In this document: positions 16,339 to 23,155 of the stretch, piece by piece
Numbering within the stretch: position 1 is the first letter of the stretch
Layout of the letters: every line of letters begins with the position of its first letter
From: PALSA-1006 sp964532405
GTDB taxonomy: Bacteria > Pseudomonadota > Gammaproteobacteria > Burkholderiales > Gallionellaceae
Assembly (NCBI GenBank): GCA_964532405.1
Contig: CAZHIC010000028.1
Coordinates: 1-30,486, forward strand
Direction: 5' to 3'
DNA: 30,486 bases
Made by a program: the position numbers and the translations under genes
Notes under the pieces: generated by a model
Told to the model about the DNA's origin: nothing
Databases searched by the model: none
Seen by the model: the letters and a program-made list of their open reading frames with translations, nothing else

Positions 16339-16878
16339 GATATCGGCCTGCGTCTGGATGCCTCAAGGCGCCCGGTGAATTTTCAGGTGGAGGATGTGGA
16401 TCTGGCGATACGTTTCGGCACAGGCGATTATCCCGATCTGGTCGTCGAACGCCTGATGCCGGAAGCAATCATCCCGGTTGCCGCGCCCTCATTGGCATCG
16501 TCCATCCGCACACCGGACGATCTCGCGCACTGCACTCTGCTGGAAGATGATTGGCATATCGACAATGGCATGTTTCCCGATTGGGCGACTTGGCTGGCGA
16601 CGCTGGGTATCAGCCCAACCCCGTTGCGTATCCGGCATTTCGGCGATGCCAATCTGTCGATCCAGGCGGCGTTATCCGGGTTGGGCGTAACGCTGTCTTG
16701 GTACAGCTTGGTGACGGACGATCTGAAAACGGGACACTTGGTGCATCTGCTCGACCAAGCCATACCCAGCACCCTGGGCTACGACCTTGTCACTCCGCAA
16801 AACCGCACCACCTTAGCCAAGGTAGCAATTTTTCGCGCTTGGTTGCTGGAACAATCATCACACCAGCGAATTTCTTGA
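16339..16878 (+). pseudogene. LysR-family regulator, 3' fragment
   Basis: This is the continuation of the effector-binding domain of the regulator that starts at 14265. It reads DIGLRLDASRRPVNFQVEDVDLAIRFGTGDYPDL, then LMPEAIIPVAAP, LLEDDWHIDN..WLATLGI and AALSGLGVTLSWYSLVTDDLKTGHLV, and ends in a normal GcvA-type C-terminus at 16878. The first codons lie upstream of any Met (first Met at 16375), so the piece cannot be an independent gene with a natural start. Joined to the 5' fragment after HPA it makes a full-length protein of about 300 residues, with at most one residue disturbed. Confidence 0.9.
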
Positions 16879-16889
16879 AGTCGGCACTT

Positions 16890-17262
16890 CTGATCCGTCA
16901 GAGACCTCGGTGAGGAAGAATGTTGGCTTATTTGACCAAGCTCTGGGTGAGCATGAGACTGAGGCTGTCATGCGAGAGCGGGTCGATCCACACCGTGAAC
17001 GCATCTATCCCCCGTGGGACACATTGCGCCTGTTCGTAGGCCAAGCCCGGCGATTGCTTGGAACACTCGCCGATCAACTTCGTCGAACATCGGGCGATCA
17101 AGTCCACACTTTGATTGCCGCATCGACCCGATCAAATCGAGCCGCGCACAAAAAAACGACGACCCAAAAACCCGCCGTTGTTAACAGTGCCGCGCCAAGT
17201 CGCGCGTGACCTCATTTATGCTCAGAGATCGCTTAACCGAGTGCCATGAGCGTCTGACCCCA
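16890..17262 (+). pseudogene. IS4-type transposase remnant, internally deleted and frameshifted
   Basis: Two ends of an IS4-like transposase remain. The N-terminal piece reads VGLFDQALGEHETEAV..RERIYPPWDTLRLFVGQ (about 16922-17043). The C-terminal piece is in a different frame and reads LPHRPDQIEPRTKKRRPKNPPLLTVPRQ to a stop at 17247. It matches the family's RPxRxEPRxxKRRPK..LLTxPR tail. The central catalytic region is gone. A GTCAGA-type motif near 16900 and TCTGACCCC near 17254 may be relics of the terminal repeats. It begins right after the LysR 3' fragment. Confidence 0.75.
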
Positions 17263-17327
17263 TTGATTCAAGTTGCACGACTTCGTGTTTGTATTCTGGA
17301 CTGTATTTTCTGTGTTTGTGCTTAGTC

Positions 17328-18524
17328 CTACTCGAGCTGCAATTGCTTGGTCAGTCGCTGGTTGCTAATAAGCATGCCGAGGATTAGCGACGCGATAACT
17401 ATCATTCCGGTAAAAACGGAAACTGAGAACCGCAAATCTCTGTGGGAGGCAAGCAAGCCAGTCAAAAGGATGGGCAATCCCACGCCGAGATAGATCACCA
17501 CGTAATACAAAGACAGAACTCGCCCTCTGGCGGTTGGTGTAGCAAGCATATTGACCAATACTGTAGCGCCTCCAAAAGTCATTCCATGTCCGAGTCCGCA
17601 CAATACGGTGCCGATTCCGAACAACACAATGGATTTCTCTGTCATGGAATAGACTATCACGCAAAGACCGATACTCAGAAGCAATAGCCCGAAGCGTATA
17701 TTTTGTTTGGGAGCAATGCCTCGCAAGGCAAGCTGAGCCACAATGGAAGCCATGAGCATAACAAAAATTGTTCCTCCACCGATTAGCAAACTGCGTAAGC
17801 CGAGAAGTTGGCTGACATAGCTAGGCATGAGCGACATAAATAGCGCCGCGACCGACCACGCCACAAAGGCAGCAGCGCTTGCAATGTAAAAGGATAGTCG
17901 GTCAAAAGTAGTTTCAGTTTGTGTACCTGATTGTGCAACCGCTGGAGAAGGCGCGTTTTTACCAACGGTTTCTGGCATCAGTATGACGGCGATGATCGCC
18001 GGAGCGAGTAGAAACAATTCGGTGTAGAACGGTGCTTTAAGTGCGTACCCGGCATACTCAGCGATAGCCCCAGACAATAATGGCCCCACGGCTGTTCCAC
18101 CCGCAGTTGCCAACGTGGTGGCGATTGCTGCACTGCGCCGATCACTGCTTGGATGAAGTTCGGTTAGCGCTGCCGTTGCCGCGCCGCTAATTGCGCCGAC
18201 CGCAATTCCTTGTACTGATCGAGCAGCAATAAGCATACTAACGTCTTGTGCCACGACGAATAGAATGATGCCCAATGCCGCCAACAGCAATCCGATGACA
18301 ATTATTGGTTTTCGCCCCATTCGATCTGTCAATCGCCCGAAGATCAATAGTGAAGGTATTAAAAAGAAAGCGTAACTAGCGAATATCGCTGTCAATGTGC
18401 TTGGTGAGAATCCCCAGTTTTGCATGTAGATTTGGTAAAGCGGAGACGGAAGGTTAGCACCAATCATTAACGCCAGTAGTGCATACCCTACAGCCCAGTA
18501 GGGCCATGATTTTTGTGCTGTCAT
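17328..18524 (-). CDS. MFS transporter
   Basis: This is a twelve-helix major facilitator superfamily exporter. Motif A is clear between helices 2 and 3 (IFGRLTDRMGRKPIIVIG). The helix-5 region reads LATAGGTAVGPLLSGAIAEYAGY, resembling the drug-efflux motif C pattern. A cytoplasmic central loop rich in Thr/Ser joins the halves. ATG 18524 is chosen because GGGGAA lies at good spacing. A GTG five codons upstream is possible. Length is 398 residues. It follows the AlkA-like gene by about 30 bases on the same strand, so the two are likely co-transcribed. The substrate is unknown. Confidence 0.88.
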   Translation of the reverse strand: MTAQKSWPYWAVGYALLALMIGANLPSPLYQIYMQNWGFSPSTLTAIFASYAFFLIPSLLIFGRLTDRMGRKPIIVIGLLLAALGIILFVVAQDVSMLIAARSVQGIAVGAISGAATAALTELHPSSDRRSAAIATTLATAGGTAVGPLLSGAIAEYAGYALKAPFYTELFLLAPAIIAVILMPETVGKNAPSPAVAQSGTQTETTFDRLSFYIASAAAFVAWSVAALFMSLMPSYVSQLLGLRSLLIGGGTIFVMLMASIVAQLALRGIAPKQNIRFGLLLLSIGLCVIVYSMTEKSIVLFGIGTVLCGLGHGMTFGGATVLVNMLATPTARGRVLSLYYVVIYLGVGLPILLTGLLASHRDLRFSVSVFTGMIVIASLILGMLISNQRLTKQLQLE

Positions 18525-18557
18525 ATTAATGTTCCCCACTTTTCAATTATAGTTGAA

Positions 18558-19481
18558 TCAAACTGGATCTAAACCGCTCTGCAATGCCATCCACCAATAA
18601 AACGCGGCCCAACTTCGCCATCCCGTCCATTGATCTGATATTCGTCTAACAGCAATTTCTGGTTTTTCCTTGGTTACGCCATAGGATTTAAGGATGATTT
18701 TCTGCAAACCTAAATCACCTGCCGGAATTATGTCTCGTCGCCCGAGCCCGCGCATAAGTACGTATTCAGCGGTCCACCGTCCAATGCCACGTATCTGCAT
18801 AAGAGCACTACAAGCTTCATCGTCGCTTAAAGACTCAATGTGCTTCCAATTTATCCGATTGCTCTGAACAGCGCGAGCAGCTTCCATCACATAGGATGAC
18901 TTGCAGTGCCCCAGCCGTGCTGCACACAGCTTCTCTTCAGACAGAGTGGCCACTTGTTCCGGTGTCGGTGAAGCCCAGAAATGCCCCCCTGCTATACTAT
19001 GTTCACAATTTAAAAGATGAAGCAGGGTTGTTTTAAATTTTCGAGCAACCGAGGTACTGACCTGCTGGCCCAAAATTGCCCAGACCAATGATTCAAATGG
19101 ATCGGGGATCAGGATCGGGCGTAACCCATAGAATCTTTCCAATACGGGCCGAAAAATAGAATCCCGCGCAGCGATTTTTTCAAATTCACCATATCTGTCT
19201 CCCAAAGAAAAGCTACGCTTTACCCGATTTATAGCGAAATCGATCATGGTTTGTGTTATTTTTCCTTTGGTATGTAGCTCAATTCCTAATCGAGACGCGC
19301 TCCGCTCACCAATTTCTTTCACGCAAACAAGGATCAGCTTTCCTTGGTAGTTGGAAAGCTGCATATATTGCTCAGACGGGGTAACTATTTCAGTGATAGC
19401 CGACGGTGACGACTTAATGTATTCCATCGCCAAGCTAAAGTTAAACGGCGACTCTACTGGCATTTCAAATTCGATTTTCAT
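18558..19481 (-). CDS. DNA-3-methyladenine glycosylase II-like protein (AlkA/HhH-GPD)
   Basis: This protein should remove alkylated bases in base-excision repair. From the ATG at 19481 the 307-residue product has an AlkA-type N-terminal beta domain. The helix-hairpin-helix core DPFESLVWAILGQQVSTSVARKF follows. Next is the hairpin LMQIRGIGRWTAEYVLMRGLGRRDIIPAGDLGL with the expected catalytic Asp256. The C-terminal helix region WTGWRSWAAFYWWMALQ is typical of AlkA. No iron-sulfur Cys cluster is present, as expected for this branch. The frame is open for 39 more codons upstream, but those lack family character. The neighbour is an MFS exporter. Confidence 0.88.
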   Translation of the reverse strand: MKIEFEMPVESPFNFSLAMEYIKSSPSAITEIVTPSEQYMQLSNYQGKLILVCVKEIGERSASRLGIELHTKGKITQTMIDFAINRVKRSFSLGDRYGEFEKIAARDSIFRPVLERFYGLRPILIPDPFESLVWAILGQQVSTSVARKFKTTLLHLLNCEHSIAGGHFWASPTPEQVATLSEEKLCAARLGHCKSSYVMEAARAVQSNRINWKHIESLSDDEACSALMQIRGIGRWTAEYVLMRGLGRRDIIPAGDLGLQKIILKSYGVTKEKPEIAVRRISDQWTGWRSWAAFYWWMALQSGLDPV

Positions 19482-19610
19482 AGTGGCAGCATCTCTCGTT
19501 TTTGTTTTAGCCGTGAAGTTCCGGCTATTTTCGCCACCTCTTCCGGTGCCCTGCCTTTTAACAACAACCGCCCAGTTCTCATTCCATTTGTATTTCAAAA
19601 CAATAATAAT

Positions 19611-19642
19611 TATCGTAGGGTGCGTCCCACCACCCTACGATA
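19611..19642. repeat. Short palindromic repeat (possible terminator)
   Basis: Twelve-base arms (19611-19622 and 19631-19642, TATCGTAGGGTG and its complement) surround an 8-base loop. It lies in the gap between the GNAT gene (ends 19764) and the AlkA gene (starts 19481) and could end transcription of the upstream unit. There is no distinct T-run on the minus strand. The CGTAGGGTG core resembles widespread dispersed repeats, and CGTAGGG also occurs at 14632. Confidence 0.7.
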
Positions 19643-19763
19643 TTCACCTTTTGATTTGGAATTGGAATCACATATCACATGGCAGCTTCGTTTTTTGACT
19701 GCCATGGCTCATTCTTAATGTAATGTACGCATCGTTATATGCATCAGTGCGGTTATGGAATTC

Positions 19764-20378
19764 TCAATAAAACGGAACACTTTCACATTCTTTAGCAAAC
19801 GCCTGATTTACATTTTCCCAAAACGGGACTACTCCAAGATGGAGTGCGGGCGGGTTATCTCGCACGAAAAAACCGGTTGGTGATGACACCCACCGAGAAT
19901 CGTTCAACGCGGCATCTAGATTCAATCGCGCATCAATAGGCCAGAAATTTAATCCGAGATGATCGGTTGTGTGTTTATGCACAGCAGGATTGGCCCAGGC
20001 AAAGATAAAATCGAAACCTTCCATCATGCAGTATGAAATGGTGCTGTGCAGAATAGCTTTTGCAGCGGGTCGCTTTATAGACGAGAAGCGACCAAATTCG
20101 ACTATGCGTTGGCGATGAGTCTGACAAAATTGCACCATGGCGGCGGTCAGATAATAATACCGTTCCGAGCTGATTTGGCTGTGCCGGTTCGCAAAAGTTA
20201 ATCCACCTGTAGCGACGACCTTCCCTTCTTCTTTAGCCACCAGGAACAGATCAGGTGGTACAGTCCAATGTGTTTTGTAGTTTCGCTCATACTGGCGCCC
20301 ACAAAATTCCATCGCTTCACTGATCTCGGCTTGTGTCCGAGCGACCGATACATTGATGCGCGTTTTGTCGATATTCAT
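19764..20378 (-). CDS. GNAT-fold acyltransferase-like protein
   Basis: The 204-residue product looks like an acyl-CoA or acyl-ACP-dependent N-acyltransferase of the broad group that includes AHL-synthase-like and thermostable-hemolysin-like proteins. Visible features are a beta-strand DLFLVAKEEGKVVATGGLTFAN, then YYYLTAAMVQFCQTHRQRIVEFGRFSSIKRPAAKAILHSTISYCMMEGFDFIFAWANPAVHKHTTDHLGLNFWPID. The E-x-G-R-x-x-S pattern and the small-residue helix after it resemble the cofactor-binding part of that group. There is no signal peptide or membrane segment. It follows the ThiF-like gene and a small ORF on the same strand. The precise substrate cannot be assigned. Confidence 0.7.
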   Translation of the reverse strand: MNIDKTRINVSVARTQAEISEAMEFCGRQYERNYKTHWTVPPDLFLVAKEEGKVVATGGLTFANRHSQISSERYYYLTAAMVQFCQTHRQRIVEFGRFSSIKRPAAKAILHSTISYCMMEGFDFIFAWANPAVHKHTTDHLGLNFWPIDARLNLDAALNDSRWVSSPTGFFVRDNPPALHLGVVPFWENVNQAFAKECESVPFY

Positions 20379-20418
20379 CCGTGATCACCATAAATTTAGT
20401 AGCTTACTAGAAGCGTGT

Positions 20419-20616
20419 TTAACGATTCGAAGCATCAATTCTTCGTTTCCGAGCACGCACACGAAATTGCTGTTCCATCCAGAATTTCCACTTCATGTTC
20501 ACGATATGCTGAATGTATGTGTCGTATATCCCAGACCAGACTCTTACAGAGCCAAGCATTGATTGCTGATATGCAGATAGAAGATCAAATATTCGATTTG
20601 GCCAAAACTTTTCCAT
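20419..20616 (-). CDS. Small ORF between the ThiF-like and GNAT genes
   Basis: This encodes 65 residues, Trp/Tyr-rich in the first two thirds (MEKFWPNRIFDLLSAYQQS, VRVWSGIYDTYIQHIV) and strongly basic at the end (RVRARKRRIDASNR). It reads as one amphipathic helix with a cationic tail. Its start overlaps the end of the ThiF-like gene by 32 bases, with a weak GGAC upstream. It ends 40 bases before the GNAT start. Codon choice looks like normal coding, and the compact fit suggests a real gene, but no family is recognised. It could be a partner, scaffold or substrate peptide of the neighbours. Confidence 0.5.
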   Translation of the reverse strand: MEKFWPNRIFDLLSAYQQSMLGSVRVWSGIYDTYIQHIVNMKWKFWMEQQFRVRARKRRIDASNR

Positions 20617-21520
20617 TCAAGTCCGCATGCGCATTGTCAGGGTACGTACTAGGAACTCGAATTATGCCTCCCTCGAAAGTCGAACCGTCATACACATAGC
20701 AAGATGGGGCCGGAGGTAAAACTGTGGCATACGGCTCACGCTCCAAGTTGGTGAGAATCAGTGCGACCCGTTGAATCGCTGCTGCTTCGGCTACCGGCGG
20801 GGAGCCGGCAAACAGGGGTACGGTACGCATGACGGTCAGCCATTCACTAATCTGCGCTCGGCTGGGAAAACGCGGGGCTATCGGCATGAATTTCGGTAAT
20901 ATCTGCTCAATAATTTCGGGTGTCATCTCGGCATTCTCGGGAACCCCAAAATAATCCTCTATCGGCATGCTATCTGGGAGGTACTTGAACAGAGACGTGC
21001 CCCAGCCAATGCACCAAGCAGATATGATGCACTTTGTTTTTGGATGGTTGCGAAATGCTTGATGAAGCGCATACCGTGTTTTGATTAGATAAAAATCCAT
21101 CTGATCCAATATAAGATCGCATCCCTCTACAAATTCTTTGGCATTATTGGGGGTGATACCATCAGTAAAAATCTCGATCGTGACATCATCGATTGTTTCC
21201 CGGATCATATTTCCTACAACTTCGGCTTTATTTTTACCAATAGTTGTTTTGCCTGAGCCCAGCTGTCTATTTATGTTAGTCCAGTCGAAGGAGTCGGGGT
21301 CGGCAATCTTAATATGCCTCACTCCCAATCGAGCAAGCCTTAATGCCACGGCTCCGCCGATGCCCCCGCACCCAGCGACACCGACGGTGGCGTTTGATAG
21401 CTTAAGCTGAGCTTCGCGTTGAGCGTCAGCGCCTTCGCCGAGCCAACATAAGCTTCGATTGACACGTTTCCAGTAAATGTCATCGTTGTAGACTCCGTCC
21501 AAACGGATTACTTTTGTCAT
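20585..21520 (-). CDS. ThiF/E1-like adenylating enzyme
   Basis: This is an ATP-dependent adenylating enzyme of the E1/ThiF/MoeB superfamily, which activates a carboxylate, usually a protein or peptide C-terminus. The 311-residue product has the nucleotide loop VAGCGGIGGAVAL (48-60), Asp74, the canonical TNINRQ (81-86) with Arg85, and Lys91/Lys96. LILDQMD (136-142) carries the conserved Asp. No CxxC zinc pairs and no clear catalytic E1 cysteine motif are seen, resembling minimal or peptide-acting members. A strong Shine-Dalgarno (AAAGGAG) precedes the ATG. It leads a unit with the 65-codon ORF and the GNAT gene. The substrate is unknown, and no ubiquitin-like partner is in the window. Confidence 0.85.
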   Translation of the reverse strand: MTKVIRLDGVYNDDIYWKRVNRSLCWLGEGADAQREAQLKLSNATVGVAGCGGIGGAVALRLARLGVRHIKIADPDSFDWTNINRQLGSGKTTIGKNKAEVVGNMIRETIDDVTIEIFTDGITPNNAKEFVEGCDLILDQMDFYLIKTRYALHQAFRNHPKTKCIISAWCIGWGTSLFKYLPDSMPIEDYFGVPENAEMTPEIIEQILPKFMPIAPRFPSRAQISEWLTVMRTVPLFAGSPPVAEAAAIQRVALILTNLEREPYATVLPPAPSCYVYDGSTFEGGIIRVPSTYPDNAHADLNGKVLAKSNI

Positions 21521-21644
21521 AATTTCTCCTTTTAAAAGTTAAGTACATAAATTCCGATGCACACACCGGTGCAGCATCCCTCATCCCACTTGTCAGAGAG
21601 GTTTGAAGATTCGTTATATTTTAAGCACAGCCGCGTTATAGTAG

Positions 21645-21673
21645 CGTTAGGGGAACGTTAGGGGAGCGTTAGG
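21645..21673. repeat. 11-bp tandem repeat upstream of the ThiF-like gene
   Basis: About 2.6 copies of CGTTAGGGGAR occur head to tail (21645-21655, 21656-21666, then partial CGTTAGG). They lie in the 196-base gap between the cupin gene end and the ThiF-like start. They could be protein-binding repeats or a slippage product. No promoter is confidently called next to them. Confidence 0.75.
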
Positions 21674-21716
21674 ATAGGATGATCTGTTGAAAATAAGTTG
21701 TGAGGAAGTGTTCAGT

Positions 21717-22064
21717 CTAACCTTCCGGGAAAAACACAAACAACACACAACCTTCCACCGATTGCGGAATGTGCGATGTACCTGCGGGATGGTGGATGAA
21801 TGTTCCGGCAGGATAGGTGTTTTGCCCGTCGCAAAAATTACCGGACACAACAAACACTTCTTCCGCTCCCGGCGCATGCACATCAAGATCGGGATAAACG
21901 GCGCCGGGGGCGATCTCGAACATGAGCGCCTTCCTGCCGTTTTCTCCCGTCCACAACAGCCGTATGCTGAATCCCGGATAGGCTAATTCTTTGGCAGGCA
22001 CGTCTTTCCAGTGCTTGGCGACGACACCCTCAAGATTCATATTCAGCAATTTCTCTGACGCCAT
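21717..22064 (-). CDS. Cupin domain protein (ChrR-like)
   Basis: This is a single small beta-barrel of 115 residues. Cupin motif 1 is visible as VYPDLDVHAPGAEEVFVVSGNFCDGQNTYPAGTFIHHPAGTSHIPQS. Its metal-ligand pattern contains His68, Glu72/Glu73 and later His residues. The family resembles the C-terminal cupin of anti-sigma factor ChrR and related small metal-binding cupins. No anti-sigma N-terminal domain is present and no ECF sigma gene is adjacent. A GGAGGAAAT Shine-Dalgarno precedes the ATG. It may be a sensor or a metal-dependent enzyme. Confidence 0.83.
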   Translation of the reverse strand: MASEKLLNMNLEGVVAKHWKDVPAKELAYPGFSIRLLWTGENGRKALMFEIAPGAVYPDLDVHAPGAEEVFVVSGNFCDGQNTYPAGTFIHHPAGTSHIPQSVEGCVLFVFFPEG

Positions 22065-22085
22065 ATTTCCTCCTCGATTGCGACC

Positions 22086-22111
22086 GTGGGAGCGGCTTTA
22101 GCCGCTCCCAC
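22086..22111. repeat. REP-like palindrome overlapping a stop codon
   Basis: This is a perfect hairpin with 11-base arms GTGGGAGCGGC / GCCGCTCCCAC and a TTTA loop. It resembles the repeat at 24212-24264 in its GGAGCGGCTT core. It contains the stop codon and last residues (CGSG) of the Cdd1-like gene on the minus strand. It sits between that gene and the cupin gene and may also terminate transcription. Confidence 0.85.
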
Positions 22112-22394
22112 ATAACACGGCATTTTTTCGTTCTGCGGTGAAATGCCACCACGGCAGCGCATCCCCGCCGCGCATGAAATGCACGATGGAGATGAATACG
22201 TCGAGCACGCAGGGGTCATGGCGTTGTCCGGTGCGCTCGCACAGCATTTCATACATCTCGAATGCCTCGCGTTCGAGCAGATGCTCCGGCGTGTGGATGC
22301 CGATCAGGCGCAGGTCGGCGGCCATTGCCTTGCCGATGTTGGGCAGGTCTTCCAGTTGGCGAACTTGGTCGCGCCGGACTTTTTGCGGATTCAT
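22098..22394 (-). CDS. Cdd1-type helix-hairpin-helix protein
   Basis: The 98-residue product matches the small pathogenicity-locus (Cdd1) family. It opens with a helix-hairpin-helix, VRQLEDLPNIGKAMAADLRLIGIHTPEHLLE, also found in TfoX C-terminal domains. It continues with MYEMLCERTGQRHDPCVLDVFISIVHFMRGGDALPWWHFTAERK. Its role is not established; HhH suggests nucleic-acid contact. The ATG overlaps the yggS stop as ATGA, implying coupling. The final residues and stop are encoded by a REP-like palindrome, so the tail is not original. Confidence 0.85.
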   Translation of the reverse strand: MNPQKVRRDQVRQLEDLPNIGKAMAADLRLIGIHTPEHLLEREAFEMYEMLCERTGQRHDPCVLDVFISIVHFMRGGDALPWWHFTAERKNAVLCGSG

Positions 22395-23086
22395 GTTTGT
22401 GGTTTTGCACGCACACCGAAGATCGCCGTACCGACGCGCACAATGGTGGCGCCTTCGGCAATCGCCGCAGGATAGTCGTGCGACATGCCCATCGACAGGG
22501 TGTCGAGTTGCAGGCCGTGGGCGTTGAGTTGTTGCAGTAGTTCGCGCATCTGCGCGAAAGGCAAACGCTGTGCGGCGGGATCGGCGGCAGGCGCGGGAAT
22601 CGCCATCAGCCCGCGCAGTTTGAGGTTGGGTAGTTTTGCCACTTGCAAAGCCAGCGCTTCGACTTCGTCCGGCGCGACACCGCTTTTGCTGTCTTCGCCG
22701 CTGACATTCACTTGCAGGCAGATGTTCAGCAGCGGCAGTTCGGGTGGACGCTGCTCGGACAAACGCTGTGCGATCTTTAAGCGATCCACACCGTGCACCC
22801 AGGCAAAATTCTCCGCGATGCTCCGCGTCTTGTTGCTCTGAATCGGGCCGATGAAATGCCATTCCAAATTTAAATCACGCAATGCTTCGATCTTATCCAG
22901 TGCTTCTTGCACATAATTTTCACCGAACGCATGCTGACCTGCGGTGTATGCCTCGCGCACCGCTGTCGCCGGAAACGTCTTGCTTACCGCGAGCAGCATG
23001 ACGCTTGCCGGATCACGCTGCGCAGCGTGTGCTGCCTGTGTGATAGCGCGGTGGATTGCTTGCAAGTTGGAAAGGATTGCAGTCAT
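22391..23086 (-). CDS. yggS: YggS family pyridoxal phosphate-binding protein
   Basis: YggS/PLPBP controls free pyridoxal 5'-phosphate and affects amino-acid homeostasis. The 231-residue product has the PLP-binding Lys36 in VMLLAVSKTFPA. It also has FGENYVQEALDKIEAL, LEWHFIGPIQSNKTRSIAENFAWVHGVDRLKIA, the LQVNVSGEDSKSGV strand and LSMGMSHDYPAAIAEGATIVRVGTAIFG at the phosphate site. The start at 23086 is chosen by family alignment. The long upstream open frame runs antisense through pilT and is rejected. It is divergent from pilT with a 69-base shared promoter gap. proC does not follow as it often does in relatives. Confidence 0.95.
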   Translation of the reverse strand: MTAILSNLQAIHRAITQAAHAAQRDPASVMLLAVSKTFPATAVREAYTAGQHAFGENYVQEALDKIEALRDLNLEWHFIGPIQSNKTRSIAENFAWVHGVDRLKIAQRLSEQRPPELPLLNICLQVNVSGEDSKSGVAPDEVEALALQVAKLPNLKLRGLMAIPAPAADPAAQRLPFAQMRELLQQLNAHGLQLDTLSMGMSHDYPAAIAEGATIVRVGTAIFGVRAKPQT

Positions 23087-23155
23087 AATCCCGTGTGCTT
23101 TTGATTGGCCTAGCGACCCGCCCGAATGCGGTCGCAAAATGAACGGGGAATTATA

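Noticed and set aside
16910..17209. 99-codon frame as an intact novel gene
   Set aside because: Its first part matches an IS4 transposase, and the matching C-terminal tail lies in another frame, so it is a remnant.
21645..21673. Tandem repeat as a CRISPR or plasmid iteron array
   Set aside because: There are only 2.6 copies, no spacers, no cas or rep gene, and the unit is too short.
22395..22862. N-terminal extension of the Cdd1-like frame through yggS
   Set aside because: It overlaps yggS in another frame, the product is Arg/Ala-rich without family features, and ATG 22394 with ATGA overlap explains the gene.
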